Shown here: in pieces, positions 49,655-61,534 of the stretch
Layout: every line of letters starts with the position of its first letter
Position numbering within the stretch: position 1 is the first letter of the stretch
Notes under the pieces: generated by a model
Told to the model about the DNA's origin: nothing
The model's input: only the letters and a program-made list of their open reading frames with translations
Database searches by the model: none
Origin: Monosporascus cannonballus
Lineage: Eukaryota > Ascomycota > Sordariomycetes > Xylariales
Reading direction: 5' to 3'
DNA length: 64,000 bases
Assembly (NCBI GenBank): GCA_004154925.1
Contig: QJNS01000342.1
Span: 1 to 64,000 of the forward strand
Translations under genes and position numbers: made by a program

Positions 49655-51763
49655 TTAATACTTCAATACGACCCCGAATCGGTGGAGCTCCTCATCGTAT
49701 AAGAGCCATTTGCCATGCTCAGCAATGCGGCACCCAAGCCATAGGATTCTTTCCTTCCTATCGCCTGTCATCGATTCGGCCTCGAAATATTTCTCGTCAT
49801 AATCGATCTTTTCGTTTGAGAACCAGTCGTTGGGGAAGTACCCTTCTACCCAGGGTAAGCCCTTCATGGCGAAGTCCTCTGGCAATGGCCGAGGAGCCGG
49901 TTCCTCGTGCTGCCTGGGGAACTTATCACTGAGGATCCGGCCATATTCTCGATATGACAGCAGCAGTGAGTTGAGCATAGCACACGACAACTCCCAAGGG
50001 AAGTCGTCTTCGATGAGTGCAATAGCGTCGGGAAACCGCGCCAGGTGGTATATGAAAGTCATGGTTACATGCATGAATGGTAGGACGTTAGGATCCGTTG
50101 TTCGACGGAAGACTATGTTACACGTGCCTCTTGAGAGACGCGCTGCCGATGCGAACGACTTCTCAGCATCGCCCTCGGAGGCAGCAGTGGCTGTTACAGC
50201 CATCTCGGAAGGCTCTTCCGGTTTCCGAGGGTTGATCGCCCTCATAATCCCATTGTCGACTTCCCCGTATGATAGGAGTGCGCAGCAGTTTGAAATGCCG
50301 ATGTAGTATCTGTTGCGAAGTTAATCGGGATTAAACTTAAGGTGTGAACGATAATATTTACCCAGATTCCACCCATCTTCTGGTCGTACGGTCGATATGG
50401 CTGTCCAGCTTGCCCAGGAACTCCTCCATGGCCGGGATGAACTGTTCTGACAAGCTGCCGCTGAAGAGAATACCGTGAGCCTTGACAAATGCCGCATCGA
50501 TCGTGGCAAGACGAGAGGGCTGAGTGGCTTTTAGGATAGGGTCAAACAATGTCATAATCGACTGCCGAGCCGAGCCAAAGGGGATGGGGACACAAAGAGA
50601 CTTGACATAGTAAAACAGCTGTCGAAGAGCATTCGGCCGCGCCAGAATGGCGAGGTGATGGTAAAGGCGTCCGACAGTAGGGGCCTTATCAGATGCTTTT
50701 GAATACCAAGATCGCGATACCGCATTCCACGCCTCTCTTTCATGAATATCATCGTCTTCTATGGCCATTCTGTTTCCATTAGTTAGCTGGCAAGGCATGA
50801 CCGGCACGAATAAACGTACCTGTATCTCCCTAGGTCTCCCAGGCACTCGATCCAGGTATCTTCGAAGGCAGGGACAGTTTCGTATAACAATGCCATCATA
50901 GAATACGCCAGATAAATGAAAGTAAGCATATGCTCTAACGAAGCCGGTAGTCGGTGGCGAAGCAACTCGAGAAAGGAATGAATCCCATGTCTCCACATCC
51001 TAGCCGGCATAGAATACTTAGAAGCCAATCTTCGCAGGGCAGGGCTTGCAGAAGGGTGCTGGGACGCGAGAAAAAAATCGTGGTGCTCATGCAAGAGAGC
51101 TCTGTGAAGCTGTGTTAAAGCCTGCCATTGTTCGTTGTTTAATTTGGCATCGTTTCGTGACGATTGAGCCTCATCAACTTCGATGCATTTAGATTCCAGC
51201 AAGACGATGCCCGAGTAAATCCCCTTTACCTCGGCCTCGAGCTGGTCGTTGTTAATGGGGCGTGTTTGGGGTTGTTTGATCAGTTTCACAGCGTCACCAT
51301 CGGCATCTTCCGGGTTCCAGGGTTTTCCCACTTGCAATGACCTTCTGAAGTCCTGCCTGGCTTGCGAAAGCCTGAGTGGACTAGAGCTCCTAGGCCGTGG
51401 CCCTGGTGATATCCGTCCATTATTTGGGGAGAGCCCCGAAGTATCTCTAGGCGGTGAACCATCTTGGTCGAGTTTAGCAGCTACCGAAGGCGCTGTTTCA
51501 GAACAGTTAGGCCGAGTTGATGAGTTCCTTTGTAATTCGCTTTAGCTACGGTCAGCTGTCTTTCGGCATGGAGATAGAATTACCAAACAAGCTTACCTAG
51601 GACTTGACATAGCTAAGGCGCTTTCCCTCATTTGTTGGGTAAGCGTGGTAACATCCTTTTCCACTAGCATATCTGGGTAGGGGGATTGCAGATGTGGTTT
51701 AAATCGGTCATCGGTGTTACCGGATTCCTCGCCGCAGGTAGGTATCGAGATTTCTTGAGGCAT
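49655..51763 (-). CDS. Est1/Smg7-like DNA/RNA-binding domain protein
   Basis: Four exons: 51763-51597, 51527-50820, 50769-50362 and 50309-49655. Introns are 69, 50 and 52 bp (GTAAGC, GTACGT, GTAAAT donors), all phase 2. The product is 645 aa. Residues 1-120 are Ser/Pro-rich and disordered. From about residue 190 comes the helical-repeat region of Est1/Smg5-7 proteins: HEHHDFFLASQHPSASPALR, MPARMWRHGIHSFLELLR, HMLTFIYLAYSMMALLYE, DLGRYRMAIEDDD, GRLYHHLAILARPNALRQLF, and YYIGISNCCALLSYG at exon 4. Est1 acts at telomerase and Smg5-7 in nonsense-mediated decay; fungi also carry extra copies of unknown role. A PIN domain is not seen. Confidence 0.85.
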
Positions 51764-53146
51764 CTTAAATCATGTGTCTGAAATGTTGGCTCTCCAGGCC
51801 GTAATTGTCGAGTCGCATAACGTATGGACCTGTCCAGAAACAAAGTGAATTGAAGGGACCGGCAGAGCCTTATAATCCTAACGGTTTTCTTTTAAATAAA
51901 AGTTGAGATTGGGCGCGAACTACCTTCAGCCTGCCTGGCAAGGCGTAATAAGACCTGATGTGGATGGAGACTTCCCTCTGTTGGCCTAGGCCGGCGGCAG
52001 TGTTATTAAGTTTTGCGAGTAGCCTTGGATTGAAACGCGAATGGCTCATGTTCGCCCGTCGGTAGTTACTTCGACCGGACTACCTGGCATTGACTGATGG
52101 GCATGCATGAGGATAAAACCGTCACTAGAACAGAAAAATGAGGCAACCGTATGTACGGTTCCCCCGAGAATAAAAAGCTTCGTGTACAATGCACGGCCTT
52201 CCTGCAACACGTTGGTTCGAAGCCCCGCCTCCTGATGCCTCTTGACGCGCCCCGGTGACTGGCCCCTGACTGCGGCCTGAAGGCTAAAATCAGGCTTAGC
52301 CAGGCTATGCTGCAGAGCAATCGACATCGAACAGACCTGGCATGCCCACGCCACCGTCCGGGCTAAACCCTTACTCAGAACGGGGAAGAAGCCTATTGGT
52401 TGTTGATGGGGTCTGACCATTTCCGGCTTGTGGTTGCCATGCCGAGTACCTGCAGATGGAGCGAATGCTGCCTGCAGTTTCATGCGGATAGGTCTGAATG
52501 CATGGATTGGCCCACCGAAACATATTGGCTGGACCTAATCAGGTAGTCCTTGGCCGCTGGTCGAGCAGCAGGCGGTACCTTCATATGTTTTAAGAGGCCA
52601 CGTACGAAAAAGGTGATTTCGACTGCGGGCGGAATCTTATGCGCATCATGGAACGCGCCGATAGATTCTCGGGCTTCCTCTCCGGGCCTGTGTGTCTGTT
52701 TCGGAGCGCGGTTGCTGCCGCACCCTTAGTTCCAACTATGACAATCGAAAGGAACCCGGCTTAACTAGCTGTCGCTGAGCCTAGCCCGCAGCTAACTAAC
52801 GGTACATACATGCAAGTGTCTATCCACCCAGGACGATCACGAAAAATAACCGAGCCGTCATGGTGCTAAGTAATCGATAACTGACGAATTTAACATGTCG
52901 TCACCCCATATCCGGTGCATAAGGCGGAAGCGGAACCCATTGACCCAGCGTGAGCCCATGGAGGCTCCCGGTAGATGCACCTCATTATTATTCGCAATGT
53001 CCCCAACTGAATTGAGAAATGAAGACAATTAACTAGTCTAACGTTTAGGGCCCCTCACGAAGCCCCGGGTGCCATGACGTGTGGAATTAAACAGACTGGA
53101 GTTTTATATCCGGGAGCATCTACCGCCTTAAGTCTCAAAACTTCCA
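51764..53146. other. 1.4-kb gap with no supported gene
   Basis: It contains the upstream region of the Est1-like gene. A 145-codon minus-strand frame (52046-52483) lacks any domain, and I do not support it as a gene. The rest has no open frame of note. Confidence 0.45.
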
Positions 53147-53438
53147 CTAAGGATTTTTTCGATAATCCTCAGGATTCTTCCCCTTCCCACAAAGACGATC
53201 CACAGTCTCCTGATCTGGGATCCCTGCGTTCATGAACGCCTCATACTTCTCGCGGTTCCCAAAACGCCGGTCTACCATATTTAGTATTAGCATATTTCTG
53301 TAAGAAATAAATGTTTTAAAACATGTTTTACGCACAAACATCCTCGATTATGGAGACGGGAATTATCTCTGGCGCATTTGCGATGCCCGTTATAACATTC
53401 CGAAAGGCATCCCGAATGTATGTAACGACGGCGTCCAT
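53147..53438 (-). CDS. Small orphan protein, tentative
   Basis: A plausible start at 53438 (MDAVVTYIRDAFRNV) reads to about 53345. A separate open segment ends at 53147 with FMNAGIPDQETVDRLCG and GKNPEDYRKNP. They could be joined by a very short intron (GTAAAA...TTACAG, about 34 bp), which is below the usual fungal minimum, giving about 85 aa. Alternatively the downstream frame starts alone at 53341 (64 aa). No domain recognised. Confidence 0.35.
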
Positions 53439-54477
53439 TATGACACGGATTGTTCGACAAATATAATAAGCTTTGGGTTGAAGGGCTGTGATGTTATCAT
53501 AAAGAATGAAGGTGAGAAATAATGTTGAGAAGAATGAGGTCGCAGACTCCTATTTATGCTAACAGGCCACCTTTACTTGGATATTATGATCCTAGGAAAC
53601 GTTCATCGTGGCATCCAAAACCCTGGGCAAATAGAGATTATCGTATCATTAAGGTGTGGGCACCCCCGGCCGTTGGAGTTACCTAATGTGTTCGCCACGT
53701 TTCGGGACGCGAGGACATTGGTCACAATGACATCTCCCTAAGCAATGACTAATTTGGGCACAGGTACGCCACCTGGCATGGCATGTCTTGGGCATCAGCA
53801 CGGAGGGGTTGGAGTCCTAGCTCGTTGACGTCCACGGTTGTTGCCGGCACAGGTATTCACCATGGACAAGTCCAGGGATTTGCACAGTACACGCAAAGAG
53901 CAAAGGTCAATTGGCACGGTCGAGGAGGAGATATTGGGACGCACAAGGTTGAAGGCGTTCAGGCTTTACGGATAGCCGGTATCCACGGCTGGGGCTTTTC
54001 CTAAAGAAAACTTCTCGATCGTGCCTGGCGTCGACTTGGGTCTACGTTCGGAATAGATCCGCGCTGGTGTGGTAGGCCAGGAAGCCCAGAATCCTTCCCT
54101 GGATGGGTGTTAAACGTCAATGCATGCTAACGTACGAGGTACTGTATGCCCTCCCTGAGCTTAATAAAGCCTGCAAAATTTGAGTCAGACCGATCAAATG
54201 GGGCCAGAGCCTAGCCATCCCCTGTTCGCGGTGAGCTTATCACTCCACTCGGGCCCCAGCCTGCATGAAGACGGCCGACGTGGTATCGGGACTAGGTGCA
54301 GACGGGGAAAACCCCTGTTACTAACAGGCAACCAATGGTCCCTTATTCCTAACTGAACTCGGCATCGGGGAACTCTTCCGGGTGTGCCTATTACAACAAA
54401 CCGTCTCCTTCTGAAGCAGACACGTCTCGATCCAACACAAGTTATTCTCCCAACAGGAGATTAGGCCACCGCGCGAT
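53439..54477. other. 1.0-kb gap with no supported gene
   Basis: Only short open frames on both strands, none with a domain, signal peptide or convincing splice sites. Confidence 0.45.
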
Positions 54478-56519
54478 TTACTCAAAGGCAATCCGCGGGA
54501 GACCATAGGCGTCAGCTTCGTTTCCCAAAATGTCGGGCCACAAGGATCCTAGCGCAGTAAAGTGGTATTGCCGACCAGTCTTTCTTGAAAGAGCATCCGC
54601 TTTCCGTCTGAAAAACTCGCTTTCGTCCACCTCGCCGTATTTTCCTGCAAGGATGCTCAGGGAATAATAGACAATCACATCGGTGTATCCTGGCTTAAGA
54701 TGACAGGCTTTCGATGCATGTAACGCTTCCTGCCACATTTCTTTAGCCGCCGGCCGTCCTTCAAGATGGTGCAAAACTGCAATTCCTGCATGGATAGAGA
54801 AATTCTGCAAGCCATCGATGAAAGTGGTCGGTCGCAAATTCGTACGGAGCTCGAGATAGATATCCCTTGCACGAGATGCGGACAACTCGTCCATTTGGCC
54901 GAGTTTAGCAGCATGCATACATTTGCATAGATAGGCATCGGCTAAGGCAAGCCGGAGGCGCATCGTTGACCGCGGTCTGGATGTTACTTGCAATTGGCCA
55001 TCCAGCCTCCCGATAGCACGGTCGTACTCCCCAAGCTCGCATATTACAGCACTTAGATGCGACACTACCTTGCTGTTGGGCGGCAGCTTACTCAGAATCT
55101 TGTAAGCCTCCGAGAACTGACCAGCAAAACGGTAGATGCGACCGCGCATTAGTTCGAGATCGTTATTTGTAATATTTTCAAGGGTTGAATGACCATCGAC
55201 AGAAAGTACCGGTAGGCTTTCAAGGGCGGCGGTAAGATTACCACTGTCGACAAAGCCCTGAGATTTCAGGATTGCGATCTCAGTTAACAATGTACTCGAA
55301 TAACGATCCCCTGGTAATAAGAGGGTATCGGCATTTATATCGACCTTTTCGTACCTGTATAAGCGGAGGAGTTGTGCTTTTCTTACGGTAATCCTGCTTC
55401 GAAGAAGGGTATATTCCTGGGAATCATGGTTGGAGCCTTGAAGGACTTGCTCGGCTACAGATATGGCCTTTTCTTTCCACGACAAGTCATGGAAATAAGA
55501 TGATGACAAGCAAGTCTCAACAAGGTGCGTGGGGGTCTGTGCGAAATGGTTGATCACCTGCGGCCGTACGAAAAAGGAAAGGACGTGGCCAAGGTGTGGA
55601 AGGAGCATCTCGCAACAATCTGCATAACTAGTTTTCTTAGTATAATCCCGAATAGTATGAGGGCTTGCAATACTACTTACTCCACAGGCTGGATAAAGCG
55701 GCTCTTCGGGAAAGCATGACAGACCATCATAGCAGCTTCGATCTCCCACCTACATGCCTCAGATCGGTCGAAAACAACGCCACATAGGCGCTGATTCGCC
55801 CTAAGGGCACTGGCCGTAGGCTTAACAAGACCAATTGTTTCAAGGCCGCGTATAGCGCTATCGTATCTTGACTCGTTTTGGACTAGGTCGTTTATTTGCG
55901 CAAGGGTCCCAACAATTTCCCCGTCGCTATTCCAGGTCATGGACGGTGTTCGACACCGGACAATTAGGGCATTCGGGATTTGTGCATTGCCGAAGCAATG
56001 CAGAATGTAGGCCAACCTTTGCGAGTCTTGTCCGTACTTATTAACTATGCGCCTGTACCAGTCACCAACTGAATCGCTAAACGGGAACGTATCTGCTCTT
56101 TTAAAAAGTTCACGGCGCGATTCCATTGTGGAGTGGTTCAGGAGGTGGTCCAACGTTTCTCGCGCATACGAGTTACGGTGCGCATCGAATGTAGCATAAA
56201 ATACTCCAATTAATGCAAGAGGTCCGCCGAACTGATAGGATGACTGTATCAGCCCTGCTCTCGGGGTGTTCTGAACGCGAGAATCAAGGGTCCGAGAAAG
56301 CACGTAGCTTTTGACATATCGATCTTGGCTGCCCTTAAAGGACGTAAGTGCAGTTCGAAGTGCATGTTCAGCGTGGAAAAAGCTTATAGTGTCCGAAAGT
56401 ACGGTCTGGCAATAGAATAATGCATCGTTCAGAAGGCTTCGGGTTTCATAAGGCCTCTGGTCGATTGCAGATATGATGTCGAGGGTTTCCCCATTGTCAC
56501 AAACACACATCAAGCGCAT
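54478..56519 (-). CDS. TPR-repeat protein resembling the back half of a STAND protein
   Basis: Two exons: 56519-55681 and 55627-54478. The 53-bp intron has GTAAGT, a TACTAAG branch and a TAG acceptor, phase 2. The product is 662 aa. Residues about 160-280 (LAYILHCFGNAQIPN, RYDSAIRGLETIGLVKP, WEIEAAMMVCHAFPKSRF) resemble the winged-helix region that follows the nucleotide-binding domain in fungal NACHT/NB-ARC proteins. The rest is helical repeats of TPR type (GRIYRFAGQFSEAYKIL, VICELGEYDRAIGRL, ARDIYLELR). No Walker A loop is seen upstream, so this is either a truncated STAND protein or a free-standing regulator. Assignment is by pattern only. Confidence 0.7.
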
Positions 56520-56626
56520 TTTGGTACGTATGCAGAACCCTGGTTTGTCGCAGGGCCCTTGGAGGGGCTACCCAGGTAGACTAACCGCCAGAACACACCC
56601 CACGTGGAGTAAGTACATATGTACAT

Positions 56627-56935
56627 TCAAGCCACACCCGCCACGTCCCAAAGAAAAATAAGGCACACCAACACTAGCACAATGCATGATACGACAATAA
56701 AGACGGCCCAACCTCGTCGTGGCATTACACCAGGGATATCGTTTCTCGGGTTGTTCGAAACTTGCGAGGCTAACAATAGACCACCTCCCGGTGGACCAGT
56801 CCAACCACATGCAGAGTAGGCACTAAGAACGAAAGTTAACGGGTATGTTCGGGAAGGTGAAATTAATACGTACAGGCAGAGGCCAACATTCACCGTGACC
56901 TCTCTTAAAGGGGGCTCCTTATCAGTGCGACTCAT
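56627..56935 (-). CDS. Small single-pass membrane protein
   Basis: Two exons: 56935-56874 and 56822-56627, separated by a 51-bp intron (GTACGT...TTAG, phase 2, with GTTAAC as branch). The product is 85 aa. It starts MSRTDKEPPLREVTVNVG, has a Gly/Pro-rich middle (GWTGPPGGG), and ends in one hydrophobic helix (WAVFIVVSCIVLVLVCLIFL). No family recognised. A degraded relative may lie at 58440-58640. Confidence 0.55.
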   Translation of the reverse strand: MSRTDKEPPLREVTVNVGLCLYVLISPSRTYPLTFVLSAYSACGWTGPPGGGLLLASQVSNNPRNDIPGVMPRRGWAVFIVVSCIVLVLVCLIFLWDVAGVA

Positions 56936-57641
56936 CTAACGTCGGGGCCTTAGTAAATAGGTAATGAAGCGTGGCTAAAGGGACATACTATAACGGACCT
57001 CTGGCAAGCACACCTTCAGCAGCTGGCTGATCGGTTCTAGGTTTGATGGAGAAGTTCACAGGTCGAGAAAGGTATTTGGCTGACCGAGTCGGAATGCGGG
57101 CCACCTATTTATGTACCCCGGAAGAGCTAAAATGTATAGAGGATAACTCGATGAGGACCGTGCTCCTCTGTATGCAAAGCTTACCGGATTGAAATCATGG
57201 GTTTATCCGGTAGCGGGCATAAGCGACGTACAAAAAGGAACTCCTATTCGACAACTGTCAAGATGGCTTTTAGTGCGAAGCAGCCTACCCCAGATGCATG
57301 GCTGCGTAATAATGGATACGTTTCTTAAGCGGCACACGCCTAGATATGCGGCTAAACTCAGATCAAAGGCGCATATCTTGTATTTATATGCGGTAGCAAG
57401 GAAAGAAATTACCATGAACTAGTTTTACAAGGCCGTATCCCCGCCCCGACCTCCCCCCTCCCCCTTCCCTCAAACAAACATACGGACCAAAGCTGGTTTC
57501 CGTTATGACTCTCCGATAATGAACGGGCTTTGAGACTGAGCTATTATCTTAACCCAAACGGTATGCTGGCAGAGCCAGTAATGTAAGTAAGTGTTCGTAT
57601 ATTAGTGCGCTTGGCGGGACTAACTTACTGGCGGACGGCTG
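56936..57641. other. Intergenic
   Basis: A 77-codon plus-strand frame (57189-57422) has no domain and is not supported. A C-rich tract is present at 57440-57475. Confidence 0.45.
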
Positions 57642-58100
57642 CTAATAAAATGAGTTTGTATTGACCAACGAAAAGGCAAATCCTCGAAGCTGTTGTTCCA
57701 TAACCGCTAATCTTCCGAGCTGTTGTTCCACAGCCTCTAGTCTTTCGGACTGTTGCTTGAGCTGTTGTTCTACAGCCTCTAGTCTTCCGAGCTGTTGTTC
57801 GAGTTGTTGTTCCATACGCTCCGTTAGCTCATCCGCTGTGTCCGTAGCCCCCTTCGTATCGTCGGTGTCTGTAACTCCCTTCGTACCGACTCTGATGCAG
57901 TCATAACCTCTCTTCAAGCAGCGCGAACAATGGTCCTGTCCGTCACACTTGTATTTGGCCTCCCTGCAGCGTTGGCAGGCCTTCACCCTCGAACGCTGGG
58001 CTCTCGGTGTCCCATTGGGCTGGTTGAGGACGAAGGTAGGATGGTTTGCAGGTGCCCGCCATGGGGCGGATGACGTCGGGTATTCGTGGTAGTACGCCAT
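57642..58100 (-). CDS. Short Zn2Cys6 protein with repeated coiled coil
   Basis: An intron-free 152-aa frame. Cys42, Cys45, Cys52, Cys58, Cys61 and Cys68 form the Gal4-type zinc cluster (CQRCREAKYKC, CSRC, GYDC), preceded by basic residues (QRSRVKA). After an acidic linker, residues about 91-137 are near-perfect repeats of RLEAVEQQL with QQ spacers, a strong coiled coil for dimerisation. The usual large fungal regulatory domain is absent, so it may bind DNA without an activation domain, or regulate by competition. The DNA of the repeat (57690-57820) shows tandem copies. Confidence 0.82.
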   Translation of the reverse strand: MAYYHEYPTSSAPWRAPANHPTFVLNQPNGTPRAQRSRVKACQRCREAKYKCDGQDHCSRCLKRGYDCIRVGTKGVTDTDDTKGATDTADELTERMEQQLEQQLGRLEAVEQQLKQQSERLEAVEQQLGRLAVMEQQLRGFAFSLVNTNSFY

Positions 58101-58663
58101 ACGTTTTCAGTGTCGTCTGGAGGTCTTGGGTTCGGTATTGTATGGCGATATTCTTCACTGAGGAGTTTATCGAGGCATGGTGAAGACCGAGGTGTCCTAA
58201 TGCGATGCCAGTGCGCGCTTCCCATTATGTACTCGGAGAAGCTCTTACGGTAGGAGCCCTAAGATATTCCGAAAAGATGCGTGTTAGGAGGGGAACTATA
58301 CCTAATTAACGTTAATGTTAAGAGTGGCGAATGAAATGATTTTCTGACCTTGGGCTTTCCAAAAGGGGAAGTGTATGGGTTCATGCATTATTCCAGTGCA
58401 CCCGTAAGCGAGATCCTTTCGGATCAGCCATGTGGCTGACCCCTGACCACACCCACACTAGTATAACGCATAATCCAACAGGGGTGATGGCCCCATGTCG
58501 CGCCTTTACATTGCAGTTTCTCGGGCTGTTCAAGGCTACTCAGGCTAACGGGAGATCATCTGGAGAAATCCAAGGAAAGTAGACATAGCGTCCCCCCATG
58601 TGGGCCCCCACGTTTTCCCCCACCGGATTTGGCAGAACAATGTACCCATTAACATCTTAACTC
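58101..58663. other. Intergenic with possible relic
   Basis: The stretch 58470-58590 shares short tracts with the membrane-protein gene at 56627-56935 (for example TTTCTCGGG.TGTTC and AGGCTAAC). It reads on the minus strand as LNSPRN next to residues like those of that protein. It carries a stop and no membrane helix, so at most it is a broken duplicate. Confidence 0.35.
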
Positions 58664-60750
58664 CTACCCATAAGGCTTTAAGCGGTTCGAACGCCTCCAC
58701 GGATAATCCTTCCGCACAGGAGGCGTACGATGCATCCTTTGAACAAGCTGTTCTCGGTCCAGATATTCCATCTGCTGGATAGTGCATTCATAGACCCAGT
58801 CGCGCTCGGTAATATGAAAGATAACGGCCCTCTTCTCGAGTTTCCCAATCATAAATCCTGGCTGCTTCCCTGGCCACTTCGAAACATCACTTTCCCAATC
58901 CAGGATCTGGCGTACACCATATTCCTCGGCTAGTTCGAGGAGCTCGGCAGAGTGAAGTTTCCTAGGCGCCCACCGCGCTAATTTCTCAGACAAGTCTTGT
59001 AAGTCGAATGACCATTCCGGGACGAAGAGACTATGTAGTATTTTGCGCGTCGTAGGCGCAAAACGAAACCCGTCGTCGGCTGGCATATGGGTCTGGGCCT
59101 CTTTCAGTAGTGCTTGGCAACCAACCAATTTAGCGAAAGCAAGCATCGAATTGAAAGGCACGATCTTGACCTCACCGCAATCATACTGTAAACAGGTACG
59201 TAGCGTTCGCTTACGAATCATGCGGTCGACATCTGTCTTAAAAGTGTATTCCCATTCCCCGCGCATAAACCGAGGGATAGGTCGCCCTTTATAGCTGCAC
59301 TCTGCGCCACCCTTGCCGATTGTCGCTCGGATTGCGGCGTCGATGTCCTTCTCTAGGTAACAGCTCCAGAACACGTCTATGTTTGTGTCTGCGCCGTTGG
59401 GGTAGGCCCCCACGTCCACGGCGTTCCCGATGAAACTTTCCAGGTCGTATCTCTTTTTCGCGACGGACACACGCAATATTGAATGGACCATGCACCCAAC
59501 GGTCTCTCGAATATCGGGGATCCTGGTATTCCACAATAACTCGCAGAAGTCTTCCAGCACGCAAAGATGAGGGGAAGCCTGGTTCTGCTCCTGGGCCGGA
59601 GAGACTAGTTCTTGATAGCGCAACATTATCAGCAGACAGAGCACGAGTTGGCCATGCTCTTGCCCTTCCAGGATCTGGTCGATCGCCCGTTGGAAGAAGT
59701 GTCGGAAGCCCGCATCAGTTCGTACGAATTCGACGAAAGGACCCGGGGCGCTGGTGGGTGGGATCCAGAGGAGAAACATCCATTTCCTGTTCTCTTTTGT
59801 CCGAAGTGATGGGAACGTGCGGTAGATCCTCTGCTCGTACAGTTGAAACGCCCGTATGCGTTCGTAGGTTATGTCGACTAGGACGGAGGGGAGCAGGCCC
59901 TACGAACAGTTAGTTGCGAATCTGTAGTAACCCCAGTACGACTTACTATGTCTGGATATGTAATCGGAACGTGTCGCTGCAATACCTGGAAACGCGTCTC
60001 GAGGGCTTCCTTCGAGACGTCTTTACTCCTGAACAGGGGATGACCGGCGAGCATCCTTAAGATCCTCTCTACATCGGTCTTTGCCGAGGCGTAACGTCCT
60101 CTGACGCCGATGGCCCCGCCGAGTAATTCGAGGTTTCGACTTGGTGTGCTCTTCAATATATGTATCTCCATCCACTTGGCAGCTTTTCCTCCAGATGCGC
60201 AAAGTAGGCGACGGAAAAGGGCAAGCTGCAGCAACCCTGATTCTCGGTTCTCCCGAAGGTGGTCATAGGGATTTAGTAGGGACCATTCGAAACGCTGTAG
60301 CCAGACATCCAAGATTGTCGTATTTACGTGTTGGAGAGATTCAGTGGATTCGGTCTCAAGCACGCAGCTAAGGAGTATCAGGTCCTGTATAAAAGCGACG
60401 TTGATGTCTTTGTAGTCCGTCTCCAAATCGCGGAGAAAGCTTGCCATTTCGACGACGAGCTCCGTAACAGGATAGTATTGGTGGCGACGATAGTACTGGT
60501 CGAGTCCACTGCTGCTTCGGTCCAAAATCCCCCTGGCGGCGCGTTGACAGTAGTCATTATACGGGTCCCTCTTCGCTTGAATATGAGCATCCGTGTCCAT
60601 ATCATTCTGATAACAGAGTTCCTCGCCGCCCTTGGATTCTCGAAGCCAGGGTTTCTTGGTATCGTCACCCTGGCTGTGAATTGTAGAAGTATCAGGCAGA
60701 TTCTGTGAAATCGTAGGGTTCTGAGAAATGGTCGGTACTGGGAAGGCCAT
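58664..60750 (-). CDS. 679-aa orphan protein
   Basis: Two exons: 60750-59947 and 59899-58664. The 47-bp intron has a GTAAGT donor, an AACTAAC branch and a GTAG acceptor, phase 0. The N-terminus is polar (MAFPVPTISQNPTISQN), followed by a mostly helical globular sequence (LVVEMASFLRDLETDYKDIN, LLQLALFRRLLCASGGKAAK) and a second half with FRHFFQRAIDQILEGQ, FWSCYLEKDIDAAIRA and RGEWEYTFKTDVDRM. No membrane helix, signal peptide or known motif is seen. The frame is intact throughout, which argues it is functional. Confidence 0.78.
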
Positions 60751-61534
60751 TGCGACGGAGGCGAGAGAGGGACGAGAGAAAGGGTGGCTGGACTGCGGAT
60801 CTCCGTTCCAACGCTGGGGATGGAGGACCTGTACGCTTGATAAGTCAAGTGCTGGCCGTAGCGAAAATGGGCTCTAATACCGTTCAGGGAATGTGCGGAG
60901 CTATGACTAAATTGCTTTTCGGTCTTGGTCGGGCTAGTTGGATCGCGAGGCGGCCCTTGTAACCCGAGGCTGACTGGAAGAAGCCACTGAAAGAAGGTTC
61001 CTAGGAAATACCGCTGTTTATTCAGGCAGAAGTGCGAAACGATGGAACATTCTTTGTACCACCGTGATAATAGACGAAACAGTTGTCGCTTTTTCTGGGG
61101 AAGGAAAGATTTTTTCGTTGCAATAGATGTAATTGTAAGCTGCACCATAACGGAGATATGTATGTCCTCCATAGCTCGATTTAAGATCACAGCGAGGGGC
61201 CTCCTTAGCTGTTTCTGTTGAGCCAGTTCGTCATCAGAATAGATCTTAAAGATTCGTTCGGTAACTTGGTAAACTGGATCTGCCGAGGGTGTTTTAAAGA
61301 CGACCCGGTATTGGGGATCACAAACTACTGTGGGTTGAAACATGGTGGTATTCTGATTATGACACGGTTATGGAAAGAAGCCAAGAAATAAAAGATGTTG
61401 GCAACGTCTTCTTAAAAGAAAGCTTTATGTGCAGAGCCTTGCACAGTATGCGAACTATTTTACCGCCCCAACGTATTGCCTATTTACATGTGCGGTCCGC
61501 GTAGTGTGAAAGTACTGCAAGCCTCTCTCATAGA
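60751..61534. other. Upstream region of the 679-aa gene
   Basis: A second minus-strand frame (60378-61343, 321 codons) opens here and overlaps the start of the 679-aa gene in another phase. The overlapping third is a shadow. The first 190 codons (MFQPTVVCDPQYRVVF) might be a separate exon or gene, but I see no domain and no clear splice sites. Confidence 0.4.

Noticed and set aside
52046..52483. 145-codon minus-strand frame
   Set aside because: No domain, no splice signals and biased composition; probably chance in GC-normal DNA.
60378..61343. 321-codon minus-strand frame
   Set aside because: Its 3' third lies over exon 1 of the 679-aa gene in another phase and the remainder has no domain; kept only as a note.
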